In this document: piece by piece, positions 1 to 10,442 of the stretch | Position numbering within the stretch: the stretch's first letter is position 1 | Layout: each line of letters opens with the position of its first letter | Source of the DNA: Bimuria novae-zelandiae CBS 107.79 | Taxonomy: Eukaryota > Ascomycota > Dothideomycetes > Pleosporales > Didymosphaeriaceae | Direction: 5' to 3' | NCBI GenBank assembly: GCA_010015655.1 | Contig: ML976668.1 | Location: 1,026,066-1,090,065, forward strand | DNA length: 64,000 nucleotides | The notes under the pieces: model-generated | Database searches by the model: none | The model's input: only the letters and a program-made list of their open reading frames with translations | Told to the model about the DNA's origin: nothing | Translations under genes and position numbers: made by a program

Positions 1-360
1 TACAGCAACATGAAGCCGAACACTGGGGGGAGACTGTAGGTACACGGATACGACAAACGAGATCAAGGCCTCTACGACGCCTCAATACAACGGCAACGAA
101 AAAGACTTATTTCACGGCACAAAACAGAGACAATACATTGGAAGTCAAAAACACAGACACAGATACGTCACTTCTTGTGACGGCATGTACGTAGCCGTAG
201 ATAGAAGCCAGACTACGAGCGGAGGCGAGGGAACAGCTGGCTGTACTTTTAGTACAGTGAAGTGGGGCGTTTCGATTTCTTTTCGCAGCGCGTCGGCTGT
301 TTGCCAAACCTCTGCATCCGGGCATAGCTGCGGAGAAATCGCGGCTGCAACCGAGTAGGA
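1..360. other. Unassigned sequence at the left edge
   Basis: No reading frame here resembles a known protein, and no intron-like or repeat structure is obvious. The short open frames are uninformative. The stretch is not strongly TpA-rich, so it is not obviously RIP-damaged. Confidence 0.5.
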
Positions 361-385
361 ATCAATCAATCAATCAATCAATCAA
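361..385. repeat. ATCA tetranucleotide microsatellite
   Basis: Six consecutive copies of ATCA, ending where a fragment of a long-terminal-repeat family begins. Seen directly. Confidence 0.9.
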
Positions 386-430
386 AAGGTACGCACGAGA
401 ATACTTAAGCCAAGCATTACTCGTATAGTA
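383..430 (+). repeat. Fragment of the solo-LTR family (third copy)
   Basis: About 48 bp match, almost without difference, the reverse complement of positions 34313-34360 inside the solo LTR at 34197-34419, and more loosely 58710-58760. The match starts at the microsatellite and stops where the piggyBac left end begins. This suggests a truncated LTR into or beside which the piggyBac element landed. Neither LTR terminus is present. Confidence 0.7.
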
Positions 431-2735
431 TCCCTCGCACTGGCAAAGCCGCCCGCTCACGGGCCACCTTTAAACAGCCAATCAAGTGATAGCGCATGCA
501 AACACCAGATCTGTATCGTAATGTTAGCAATTTCTGTTTACTAGCTAAAACACGCCTTTTTTGGAAGCTCCTGCACATGCAAACATGCCAAAAGCTGCCT
601 CTCAGCCTAGTAACGATCCTGACTTCGTCAAATACACCAAGTACACGAAAAAGGCTGGTGTTTTGCCCGATCTGCCGCGAGATCCGCCACTTGACTGGAG
701 ACCTCTCAGAATTGACAACCCTCACGTAATAGGGAGTCCTCTATTACCTGAAGGAGTAAATAAAGGCTCACCTATTGACCTGTTTAATCTGTTCTTTAAT
801 ATTAACGTCCTTGACCAAATCGCACACCATACAAATCAGCATGCCTCTGCGCTCCGGTACGGGCCGCAGCTGCCCTCAACGCGTAGCTGGAAGCCTACAT
901 CACCATCTGAGCTATATACGTACTTCGCAATTGTCGTATATATGGGCCTTCACGTCGAGCCCTCGCTGGAGGAGTACTGGACGCGACTCCACAAGAACGC
1001 ACCCTATCACCCAATCAATCAACATATGGCACTCAAACGTTGGCAGCAGCTAGATCAATATATATACTATATAGAGGTAGATCAGAGCTTTAAGTCTCCC
1101 TTTGGACGCGTCTAGGATCTTAGTAAGCTTATTCGAGAGCGGTGCTTAAAGTACTGGAGAGCTGGCCAACACCTTTGCGTTAACAAGGCAATTGCCAGGT
1201 TTACAGGACGTGCGACAGAGAGTGTTATAATTAAGACAAAGCCTACGCCTAAGGGCTACAAGATCTAGTGCTTAGCTAATAATAGAGTAATACTAAACTG
1301 GTTATTTTATGCTAAAGGCATAGGCAGAGGTCCTGTTAACCTACTAGAGCTTCTTACTAATGCTACTACTCTAGCTTTTACGCCTATAGAGTCTGTACCT
1401 GTCTCTCTCGTCCTCGCCGTTGACGCTCACGGTCGCCGTCTCTTTCCGCCGGGCCTACACTCTGTGTGGGATGATAACCTCTTCAACACTATACCTATGC
1501 TGGAGTACCTCCGGCAGCATGGTGTAGGCTGCGCAGGCACAGTCAGAACGACAAAAACAAGGACTGAAGAGGCGTACGAGGAGACAGCAGTTGTAGAGTT
1601 AGAGGCAGAGGATGCCGCTGTTCGGACGCGCGCACGCCAGAAGTTGACAAAGAAGAGCTTTAGCTAGAAGCTTATACGGCTTAAGACGCAGTTTACAGCC
1701 AAGTTAGAGTAAGGAGAGATATACTAGGACCTTTTAAAGAGTAAGGAAGTTCTATAGGCAGCATAGAGAGATAATTAAGTTATCCTCTTTGCCTCTACTA
1801 TTACTAAGCGTAGGTTCCTACCCTTAACCCTATGCTAAGATGTTGCTTACGAGAGTCGCTACCAGCTACTTAGGTCATCCTTAGGCACCGTAGAAGGTCA
1901 AGGATGAACTAGAATAACAAGAAATTACTAGACAAGGTCTTTAGCAACGACTCTGTTAAACTACTTAAGATCTCTTAGTTTATAGACGAGTATAATTACT
2001 ATAAGAGTGAGGTAGATCACTTTGACCAGGTCAAAAGTTACTACTCTATACAACAAGTTAAGAGACGGACCTAGCGCCCGCTGCTCTATTTTCTACTAGA
2101 TCTAACGCTTAATAATTGCTATAGGCTCTCCTCCTACTCGTCAGACAGAAAGGCTTAACGTAGAGGCTATAAAAAGTTTCTATACAGGCTTATAGAGCAG
2201 CTTCTTAAGCGCGATAGCCGTCCTTGCGCAGGATCTATCAAACGTCAAAGACTTAAGGACGTATTTGTCAACGCTGGCAGCAACGAGAGCTCTCACAAGT
2301 CAATAAGACTATTTGGGGAAGCCAAAGCTTGTGTAGCTTGTGCTGAAAATGGGCGTACAAAACACAACTTCAAGCACGGCAAGACACCTCGTACGGCTCT
2401 TACAGAGACCTCTGGCAATCGTCAAGGGCGCCAGCGTCCTGCGCGTACTACTTATGGCTGCTCGCTCTGCCGACTGCCTTTGTGTAGGCCAGAAGTCAGC
2501 CCTGAGTGCTGGCAGGAGCACATACGACGCGCCCGAACAATCTCCCAGGTAGACACCACTGCAAGCTCAAGTATTAAGTAGTTCTATACTAAGACCGTCA
2601 AAAATGAAGTCTCTATACAAATCTACGTACAAATCTCATCCACCTTGGTGTTCATGCAGAATCGGAGCTACCATCCGATTGGCCTACAGAAGGTGGTCCG
2701 TGAGCGGACGGGGTTGCCAGTGCGAGGGATACTAT
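425..2735 (+). mobile_element. piggyBac-type DNA transposon, RIP-degraded, with both terminal inverted repeats
   Basis: Positions 425-468 and the reverse complement of 2692-2735 match at 40 of 44 positions, starting ATAGTATCCCTCGCACTGGC. They bracket a broken piggyBac transposase on the + strand. The CCC near the tip fits the piggyBac superfamily. The TTAA target duplication expected for that family is not evident at the present edges, so the true tip may lie a few bases inside (CCCTCGC). The element is about 2.3 kb. Its central part is TpA-rich and full of TAG/TAA codons, as expected for RIP. Confidence 0.8.
585..2581 (+). pseudogene. piggyBac transposase (DDE_Tnp_1_7) pseudogene
   Basis: The first 176 codons from the ATG at 585 are open. 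They carry the start of the piggyBac transposase domain, including a PIDLFNLFF segment and the MGLHVEPSLEEYW segment typical of the family. Beyond the TAG at 1113 the reading continues in pieces: a KPTPKGYKI-like strand, a VDAHGRRLF strand and a DNLFNTIPMLEYLRQHG block (about 1464-1667), which corresponds to the domain's DNxFTS region. A cysteine-rich zinc-binding tail (CVAC, CSLC, CRPE..CW) lies near 2320-2520 in another frame. Several TAG/TAA codons and frame changes make it non-functional. Many stops sit where Trp or Gln would be expected, which fits RIP. Confidence 0.8.
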
Positions 2736-2860
2736 GCCAATCCCATGATATCCCATAGTCCCATGGAATCCCAAGCGTGGTACATGTGGGATCCCATGGT
2801 ACAGTCACGTGATCCCAAAGTCCCATGGTCTTGGCGCATAGGACATCGTGGGACATGACG
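2736..2860. repeat. CCCAT-rich short repeats with partial inverted symmetry
   Basis: The motif TCCCAT or its complement recurs about nine times in 100 bp just outside the piggyBac right end. It includes the palindrome GGGATCCC and two copies of GTCCCATGG. Clustered subterminal motifs like these are common near transposon ends, but no partner copy was found in the window, so its nature is open. Confidence 0.55.
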
Positions 2861-2934
2861 TAATCCTGGCGGGGCTTCAGGCTCTGGTCCCGTCCCGACC
2901 CTTTTTCTGACGCCTCCTCACCTGGATCCTAACA

Positions 2935-3250
2935 CTTAGGCGTAACTTATAAATTTTTTAGTAATTAAAAATACGAAATTTTATATTATTTCTCTTATTA
3001 GAAATAGCCCTTTTGGGAATAGATCTTTAATATACTATATAAGCTTAGCTTTTTAATATAAATTAAATTTCCTTTAGGAGGTGTTCTTAGTTTTTTTTAT
3101 AAAGCTTAATAGCCTTAGTATCTTTAAGCTAACGTAAATTTTAATATACTATACTACTTATTAATTACTTTATATAAAAGTTATTCTTTTAGTTTAGCGT
3201 ATTTAATTACTTTAAGTGCGGCCTCTATAGCTATTATAGTTATTAAGATA
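2935..3250. repeat. AT-rich RIP-like block
   Basis: The stretch is extremely rich in TA and AT dinucleotides, poor in CA and TG, and has no usable reading frame. Edges are sharp on both sides. I infer a RIP-mutated repeat too decayed to classify. Confidence 0.6.
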
Positions 3251-4308
3251 CAACGCGTTAAAGTTGGTGTCTTGTCTGGTGTTCTAGGGTTAGTGGGGCG
3301 CCACGCGAACCGGGGCGGCACGTGCGTCAATACGGTACCGCTCCGGGCTAGCATCGCGAAGCGCCAAGACGTGTTTGTTCACCTTCAAGATCAACTGTTG
3401 ATGGGAGTTTCAGCCTCTCACACACTATACATAAGCCCCGTTCGTTGGGTGTCTTAAGGAATCATATACTCAATCTACTGCACCAGTGTATCTATGGGTG
3501 CATCCACAAACGGGGCCAGAGCGTGCCCACTACTTCGAGTGGACATAGGCGGGTCAATATTCATTGCGCCCCCACGGTCTTAGGCCAGGAACGGCAATGC
3601 TTCGTTGAAAAGGCTCGAAGCGCAGAGGTGACAATTTGAAAAATCTAAACCCTTTATGAGGCGTAGCGTGGTCCTTAGCCCCCACGGGCCTCCTATTGGC
3701 CTTCTTCCCGCCTCCTCTGGCCTTTCCTGTACAAAACACCCATCGACAACTCTCAAATAAAATGCCGGTCTTCAATGCGGGTATTCCCCACAGTTTTTTG
3801 CTCGGAACATCTACTACGGCATATTTTAAATGAATATACGACCAATCTGAGCACTCATCTTTCATACCTCGACATGAATACTGACCTTGCTGGTCTATCG
3901 TACGACAAGCCACACGCTTGGACCCTCTATCGTGCGTCGGCGTAATACGGTCCATGGTTCTCTCCACCAGCTCCTCCACTCAGCCCTCTGCCGTTGAGGC
4001 TCCTTGCTCGCTTGAGTGCGTAGGCGCATTTCCCTCGCATTTGAATAGTATTGGGGCCACGTTATGTGGAGATTTAGGACTGGCTAAGACTGTGCACGGC
4101 GATGAGCTGTGAGGACCCCGTTGCTATTTTACTATATAGATTAGACTGGACTGTTTGAGGGACCTAACCCGTGGCGTATCATCACTCGTGTTCAGTCACG
4201 ATCTGTGATTATCTCTTCCAAATTATCTCCTTTCATCTTTCGTTCTGACGATCGTTCTGACTTTACGACGTACTGTCTTTTGGGTGTTGTTCTCATTGGT
4301 TCTTCATC
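3251..4308. other. Intergenic sequence upstream of the S41 protease gene
   Basis: Base composition is normal again. A 141-codon frame on the minus strand (3554-3979) resembles nothing I know and has no promoter or intron support, so it is not called. A TATA-like ACTATATAGA at 4131-4140, followed by CT-rich sequence, could be the core promoter of the gene starting at 4309. Confidence 0.5.
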
Positions 4309-6652
4309 ATGTGGAAAAGAAGTCTTCTTCTAGCCTCCTCCGCCTTTACTGGTGTCAAAGGCCGCGAGGATGCTGATAACGCCGAACCATGCGCACGCAT
4401 TGCTACTCTATCATCTCAGAATGCCCTATCGTTCCCAGCTGGCATCGCCTTCGACTGTTTAAATTCGGTACCTGTCGACAAAGAAGGGAACAAGCAACTA
4501 ATCGAAGAACTTAAGATCGCATGGCAGTGGCATTCCGACATTACCTGGCTCAAGAACCCGCCGGAAGACTGGGAAGATGGACCGCTGGACATGATTGCTG
4601 AGCTGGACCAGATCAAGAATAGCCTGGACAACTTTGATAGCGAGTATCAAGTTCAGCTGGCCATTCAAAAGATCACAGTGCGGAGCGGTGACTTCCATCT
4701 CAACTATGTTCCGGATATCCTGCAGGTGTTCCATTTTCAGAGAGATTTCAGCATCATAGCGTTATCGGATGATGGCGTGGAGCTGCCGAAGCTTTACGTC
4801 ACCTTCGACGCGCTCAAAGTCGCTGACGGAAACATTACCGAAGACAAGATTTCGGAGATCAAGAAAATCAACGGCATGGATGCATGGCCGTATCTGGAAA
4901 ATCTGGCTCAGTGGGAGCAATACCGGGACACGGACGGCGGACTCAACAGTCTCTGGGCGAAGGGTGACACACTCACGCCCGGCGCTTTCATGGAGCAGTC
5001 TCGCTTCGACGGTGCCGAGACTAACATCATCTTTGCCAACGGAACCGAGATTGAATACACGAACACCGCGTGGACAGACGAGGACTTCACGGATGTGAAA
5101 GATGGCAAGTCGTTCTACGAGAAGTTCTGTCAAGGAGATATTTTCGGAGCACATGCCGGCGAAAACGACAAGGATCTCTGGAAGCCGACGTATGGCAGAC
5201 TTGAAGAAACAGCTGTCGTCCCAGAAGCCTCCTATCACACTAGTCGCCGCGATAAACGCGACATTGTGTCTGCACGCTTCCCGGAACCGATCGTCCACGC
5301 TACCAGCGGCGCCATCGCCGGATACTTCCTACAAGGCGAGGGCTATGATGATATCGCAGTTCTCAAAATCACTAGCTTTGATCCTGAAGGCGATGAGTAT
5401 GGTCTCGAGTTTCAACAGGTCGTCTCCGAATTCTTCAGAATGAGCCGCGCGGCAAACAAGCAGCGGCTGATCCTTGATCTACGCGAGAACGGAGGAGGTT
5501 CTATGCAGATAATGTTCGATTTGTTCGTGCAATTGTTCCCGCATAGGCTGCCGTGGCAGGGCTCGAGATACAGGGCGAACCCGCATTTCAAACTCATCGG
5601 CGATGCTGTCAATGAGATATACAATAACGAAACCGTGCATGAGTATTACAAAGAGACGTGGAATGCCACGCTTGAAGAGCACTTCAGGTACTGGGGCTAC
5701 TCACACTACTTGGATGCGCAGGGCAAGGACTTTGATAGCTGGAAGCAGTTCAAAGGTCCCGAGCGTTTCCACGACGATCAATACACCTCCACGATGAGGT
5801 ACAATGTAAGCATCCAGCGCCTGCTCTAATCCGATACTCCCAGGCACCCATACTAACACAACCCAGCTCTCCAACGCCGACACCCTCTCCATCCGCAACG
5901 GCCCCTTCACATTCACCTCCCCCACGAACCTCGCCACCCCCTTCAACCACACCTCCATTCTCATATTCACCGACGCCCTCTGCGGCTCCGCCTGCGCAGC
6001 CCTCCACGAAGAGCTCAAAAACAACGCTGGCATCCGCTCCATCACCGTCGGCGGCCGCGCCCTGCACGGCCCCATACAAGCCGTGTCGGGTTCCAAAGGC
6101 GGCGAAGTCGTTTCCCTGATGCGCGGCATCACGCAGGCCGAGCGAATGCGCAATATCTCGCGCACGTTCGACCTCGCCACCTTCCCAGCTGGCGAAGCGA
6201 CGCTCGACGAGCTTGTCGATACGCCGCAGCTGCAGAAGCGTGCGGGCGATGGGAATACACGGTTGTCGATTAAGATGCAGATGCGCAAGGGGGATAGGAC
6301 GGCGACGCCGCTGCAGTATATGTATGAGGCGGCGGATTGTAAGATCTTCTATACGCATGAGAGCTTTGCGAGGCCGGAGGTGGCGTGGAAGCAGGTTTGG
6401 GATGCCTATTTGGAGCCTGAGGGGAGGTGTGTGAACGGGTCGACCGGGCATGAGAGTGCGATCAGTGGAGGGTTTGTGCCGTATGGGCCGTGGGTGCTTA
6501 GGAATGAGGATTTGCCGGTGCCGCAGGGGCAGGAGGGGAATGGGACGGAGACGAGTCTGGATGAGGTTGCTTTTGAGGGGGCTGGAAGGCGGGTTGGTGT
6601 GGAGAGTGTGGCGCTGTTTGTAGTTGTGGTGGCGATGGTGATGCAGCTTTGA
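4309..6652 (+). CDS. Secreted S41-family (CPAF-like) serine protease
   Basis: Two exons (4309-5805, 5867-6652) give about 760 residues. The 61-bp intron has a GTAAGC donor, a perfect TACTAAC branch site and a CAG acceptor, and joins in phase 0. The product matches the fungal peptidase S41 family, which includes UstP of ustiloxin clusters. Residues 1-18 look like a signal peptide. Near residue 386 is the LILDLRENGGGS strand. The likely nucleophile is Ser540 in ALCGSACAALHEEL, at the start of exon 2. The last 20 residues are hydrophobic after a small-residue stretch, which could be a GPI-anchor signal or a membrane tail. Family membership is clear, but the substrate is unknown. No biosynthetic genes flank it, so a UstP-like role in a peptide cluster is not supported here. 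Confidence 0.88.
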
Positions 6653-6930
6653 CTGGAGATAGAGGGCGTGAAATATGTGTAATTTGATACCCTGAGTGTG
6701 ATCAGTATTTGTCCAAATCCACGATGTTTGAGTCTGTGCATGATATCCGGCGCATTCTCTTGAATATTGTGCCACCCTCCGGCGCCTGCGATTTTGCCGG
6801 ATCAATGGATGGTCAGGGCATCCTGCCCGTAGATTTTGGATCCAATACGTGAACGTTGAGATGTGCTAGGCAAATACTGTGTGATACCTTTATGGATGAT
6901 TGCTTCAATGAGTGTACAAGCAACGCAGAT

Positions 6931-7017
6931 TGTGTGCTGGTGAGCAATCATCCTATTCGCGGTGAAATAACTGTGCGCTGGCCAACAATCATTCTTTCTA
7001 TCTACGGTGAAGTAACT
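6931..7017. repeat. Imperfect tandem duplication of about 43 bp
   Basis: Units 6931-6971 and 6972-7017 share TGTGYGCTGG, CAATCAT and CGGTGAARTAAC in the same order. The pair lies in the spacer between the protease gene and the next gene. Function is unknown. Confidence 0.7.
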
Positions 7018-7120
7018 TGAACATGGACACAATACTCATTCACCTAGCCCGTTCAACCAGGCAGCCACTCTTTCTCTCACAAACGGATTCACCACGATTC
7101 GGGAGGATCTGCCACTCTAT

Positions 7121-7130
7121 AGCATATAAA
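7121..7130 (+). promoter_or_regulatory. TATA box of the gene at 7202
   Basis: AGCATATAAA lies about 75 bp before the ATG and is followed by a short pyrimidine-rich leader, a usual fungal core-promoter layout. Confidence 0.5.
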
Positions 7131-7201
7131 CAACCATCTTCCCTACAGTACACTGCAGCAGCAAGCCCTTCTAACTCCACAGAACGCCCACGACACCAAT
7201 C

Positions 7202-7810
7202 ATGGCCGACCACTTAACCCGATATTTCGTCGGCACCCGCACCTACACCGGCAGCGGAACCGTACCCCTCGAGCCCTCGCTAACACACGAACCCAGAACT
7301 CTCAGCAAGATCATCACCCTCGACCCCACCCGCCCGAGCCTCGCTGCCCTCATCACCTGGCACTTCACGGGCCTAACGAACCCGATCTTCCCGCTCCGAA
7401 CCGCCCCTCGCGTCCTCGCCGTCGTCCCGACCTTCTTCAAAAACTACGACGAGGCGAAAGCCCACATGAACGACCTTTTCGGCGCCGACCCATCCACCAG
7501 CCTCAGCATGTTCGCGAACTTGGAGGGCACGCTCGAGGGAGGAGAAGGCGTCGACGTGATGTACCCGCCACTCGAGCGGTGTAGGAAAGTGGGCGTGCTG
7601 TATGGAAGGGAGGATGTCGAGGTGAAGTGGTGGAATGTTGTGAAGGTCGACTTCGGCGCTAAGGAGAAGAGGGAGAAGCAAGAGAAGCAGCAGGACAAGG
7701 AGAAGGAACTTGGCGAAGGCAGTGATGAGGAGTGGGAGGAGGGCGGCGGGCTGGATAAGCTTGCTTGGGTGCGGCGGATGACGGGGAATGTTGGGAAGAA
7801 GCTGGGCTGA
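7202..7810 (+). CDS. Hypothetical 202-residue protein
   Basis: A single uninterrupted frame with a good start context (ATCATGG) and strong GC-ending codon use, so it is probably real. I do not recognise the family. The N-terminal 150 residues look globular, with alternating strands and a WHFTGLTNPIFPLR segment. The C-terminal 50 residues are a charged Lys/Glu low-complexity stretch (about 155-185) followed by a short basic tail. There is no signal peptide or membrane segment. An intron is not needed. A TATA box lies about 75 bp upstream. The neighbour upstream is the S41 protease in the same orientation, with 550 bp between them, so shared regulation is not implied. Confidence 0.65.
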   Translation: MADHLTRYFVGTRTYTGSGTVPLEPSLTHEPRTLSKIITLDPTRPSLAALITWHFTGLTNPIFPLRTAPRVLAVVPTFFKNYDEAKAHMNDLFGADPSTSLSMFANLEGTLEGGEGVDVMYPPLERCRKVGVLYGREDVEVKWWNVVKVDFGAKEKREKQEKQQDKEKELGEGSDEEWEEGGGLDKLAWVRRMTGNVGKKLG

Positions 7811-8060
7811 GAGTGGGGAGACGAGGTTGTTGAAAAAGGGGCATGATAGTGTAGGACCGGTTTTGGATGCCTGTTGAAGGCTTTTACTAGGGTAAAGCGG
7901 TAACGTCGACGAGTTCAGTGTTGTTGAGGGTCCGCTGTGCAGTGATACTCGTGCCAGTCGTCTTGGTTATCACTTCCGTGGTGACATCTGGACAATTCAT
8001 ACTGCACGATAATCAATGTTGTGACTGCTGGGAAGCTGATGTAATATAAGAACCATTGAA
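7811..8060. other. Spacer between the 7202 gene and the mariner element
   Basis: Ordinary composition, no frame worth calling. It probably holds the 3' end of the upstream gene. Confidence 0.4.
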
Positions 8061-9761
8061 GTAATCACCAACCTACCGGCACCAGGTGGCGAGCTAATTC
8101 GTGATCGGTTTATGTAAGCACAACCGCCAAATTTTGTTCTCCCATAGTAATCACCATACAAAGTCGAAATTCTGAGGTTCTTGACGCATATTGACTTGAT
8201 TTTGAGGCTGAACTTAATTTTAAAGCTTAAATCTGACGCGTAGAGCTCAGATTTGGTGTTGAGATCTCAGGATCTCTACAGTATGTAGGATATGTACAGT
8301 ATATTCACCAGCGTTGTGAGCGTATCTTCTCGCCGCCAGTTTCTATAAGCCTTTAGCAGCGATCTGGCATCTCCTCAATAAGCTCCCTGATCTCATTGAT
8401 AGAGATCTCATCCCATATTTGCTGTAGTATATCCTTGAGGTGTTTTATAGTCCCATCCCAAGGCGTCTCACCTTCACAAAGCTTGTGGAGACGCCTTTTG
8501 GCCTTTTCTTTAAGGATGAGCCAGCATCCTTCTGTAGGATTAAGATCTGGTGACCTCCCTGGGTGTATAAAAAGCCGCACTCCTTAAGATATCTTAAATA
8601 TACACACAACATTGTGTTTTAATCTTATACTATACAACAGGTCATTATCTTCTTGTAGAATAAGATATTTATAAGAATTACAAGTGCGCGCGTCGTTAAG
8701 GATCTTGATATACGTAGGCAGTACATGCTCTATATAGTAGGCTTGCGTCATATGGTTCCCCTGAGGATCTACGTCAACTTTGGGAGGCTTATAAGCCTCC
8801 CATTCTTGTACGCGCTTTTCGTACTGCTAAGAGGACTCATACATCCTTTTGCGAGGTTTCGGCGGAGGCTTAACAACTATAGGCATCTCTTTATTGTCGT
8901 TGTAAAAGTAGAGCTCTGATTTAAAGTCCCAGTTAACGCAGGCGTACATGTGTAAAACCTGACCCCTAGGAGCGCTCCGAGACTGCATATTAGTGACTTT
9001 TCTGTATCGTTTTTGCTGCCCGCGTCGACGCAGCTAACGAGGCTTTTAGAGGCGCTCATGTAGGTTAAAATAAGCCTCGTTAGTAAAGAAAACTTAATCC
9101 TAGTAACCTGCAATAGGCAGATCCTTGTTCTGCTGGCCATACTGTACACGCGCAGCTTTGTTGGCGTCTGTTAAAGGATTACTATAAGGCGCCATGTACA
9201 TGTGAGCGTTAAGTTGTTAACTAAAGTTGTATTATAACTAACGCTTAAAGAGCTTAACGCTATACTTTTTAGCTTAATAGGTAAGCGGGCGTTAACTGTA
9301 GGGATTCTCCTTAGGCTCTGCCATGTGTTTAAGAACTTGTATAGGCGTTTAAAAAGCTTTCCCGAGCTTATTGCTATTAAGCTTAGCTAAAGGCTTACGC
9401 GTACGCCTTTACGCGATTTCTATACCTAGCTCGCGTTATTAACGCCTCTAACGTCTGCCTGTAGCCTTAGAGATTTAAAATAGCTTGTTAACGTCGTTAA
9501 TAGTCTCGCTATTCGCCCGGTGGCTACAACGGTGTAGGTAGGCTGATTTCGTAGGCGTAGTATATTAAATATTAGGTTTAGAGCGTTCGGGCGTTCGCGG
9601 CGCGTCGATTGAGCTGCTCATCGTAGGAATCGGACGAGATTTGGGTGATTGGTGTAAGGGTGAAGTTTTGTTGTAGATGGAGGGGCTGTTGTTGATGGCT
9701 AGTGCTGCTTACGTACACCGATCACGAATTAGCTCGCCACCTGGTGCCGGCCAGTGATTAC
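8061..9761 (-). mobile_element. Tc1/mariner-superfamily DNA transposon, degraded, with inverted ends
   Basis: Positions 8077-8120 and the reverse complement of 9707-9750 match over 44 bp with about two differences (CCGGCACCAGGTGGCGAGCT and onward). A further GTAATCAC is shared at the outer tips (8061-8068 and 9754-9761). TA follows the right tip (9762-9763), as expected for this superfamily. The left tip is preceded by AA rather than TA, perhaps by mutation. A broken DDE transposase is read on the minus strand. The element is about 1.7 kb, near the usual size for a fungal mariner-like element. The interior is TpA-enriched, but less than the 35-43 kb block. Confidence 0.85.
8353..9110 (-). pseudogene. 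Tc1/mariner DDE transposase pseudogene
   Basis: On the minus strand the frame reads CVNWDFKSELYFYND (first catalytic Asp region), then LILQEDNDLLYS (second Asp region), then FIHPGRSPDLNPTEGCW, the classic DDE_3 signature. It finishes with an acidic helical tail ending MPDRC. The whole stretch from about 9110 to 8353 stays in one frame with four nonsense codons (two near 9050, one near 8830, one at about 8585). It is therefore dead mainly by point mutation rather than by indels. The 5' helix-turn-helix part is too decayed to delimit. Confidence 0.8.
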
Positions 9762-10058
9762 TAACTGCGTTCGACGCCATTCGCACTTGCCCTAGTAGGA
9801 AGTTTGAGTTTGACAGTCGGCGACTCCGAAGCGGATCGCTCCGTATCACGTCTGACCTCACTGCACGCCGACCCTGTTTGCGACCCGGCCCTGGGTTACT
9901 GCGACGCGCATTCCCTCTATCGCGCTCGATTATCGTTGGCGATCGCGTCAAAGCTACATTCGGTTCCCTATTTTCGCCCATTGGCTTTGCGCACTACTCC
10001 AGGGCGCCGCTTCCCGCCCGCGTAAACTTAGCATCACACCACCCTCGACAGCTTAAGC
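9762..10058. other. Promoter-side spacer of MIC12
   Basis: About 300 bp separate the mariner end from the MIC12 start codon. Composition is normal. No TATA box is clear. Confidence 0.45.
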
Positions 10059-10442
10059 ATGGGCTTCACAACGGGCTTCGTACGTTCTTCTATGCTGGTT
10101 TTGAAATTATCTACTAATTTTTGGTAGCTTGGAGGCTTCACCTTGACCGCCTCGGTCCTGTGGCTCACAATATCACTACACACGAGAAACCGCGTCACAC
10201 AGGCTGCGCTACTACGCCAACAACAGCGAGTCCTCAAGAACGTCGTCGAGCCGGAGCCGCCCGCACCCGAGCCGGAAGCGCGAGTGGTACCCGCGGGTAT
10301 TGCCGAGATGGCAAAGGACAAGTGGAATCGGGCGCTGGAGACGAGCTTGAAGAGCGTGTACGAGACGGATTGGCGGCGGGTGCGCGAGAGCGCAGAGGAT
10401 CGGTTTGAAGCCGTGGTTGAGAAGCTTCGGGAACAAAAATAA
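10059..10442 (+). CDS. MIC12: MICOS complex subunit Mic12 (Aim5-like)
   Basis: Two exons (10059-10079, 10128-10442) give 111 residues. The tiny first exon encodes MGFTTGF. A 48-bp intron (GTACGT donor, CTACTAAT branch, TAG acceptor) joins it to LGGFTLTASVLWLTISLH, which is the family's hallmark start: a Gly-containing transmembrane helix. The rest is a polar, helical tail facing the intermembrane space, with a Pro/Glu-rich linker (PEPPAPEPE). Mic12/Aim5 is a subunit of the MICOS complex at cristae junctions of the inner mitochondrial membrane. Length and layout match fungal orthologues. A mariner relic ends 300 bp upstream, so the promoter must be compact or partly TE-derived. Confidence 0.87.

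Noticed and set aside
3554..3979. 141-codon minus-strand frame
   Set aside because: No family resemblance, no promoter or intron support, and it lies in a transposon-flanked spacer.
5750..6805. 351-codon minus-strand frame opposite the S41 protease
   Set aside because: Antisense to a well-supported exon; its Arg/His-rich composition is the usual shadow of GC-rich coding sequence.
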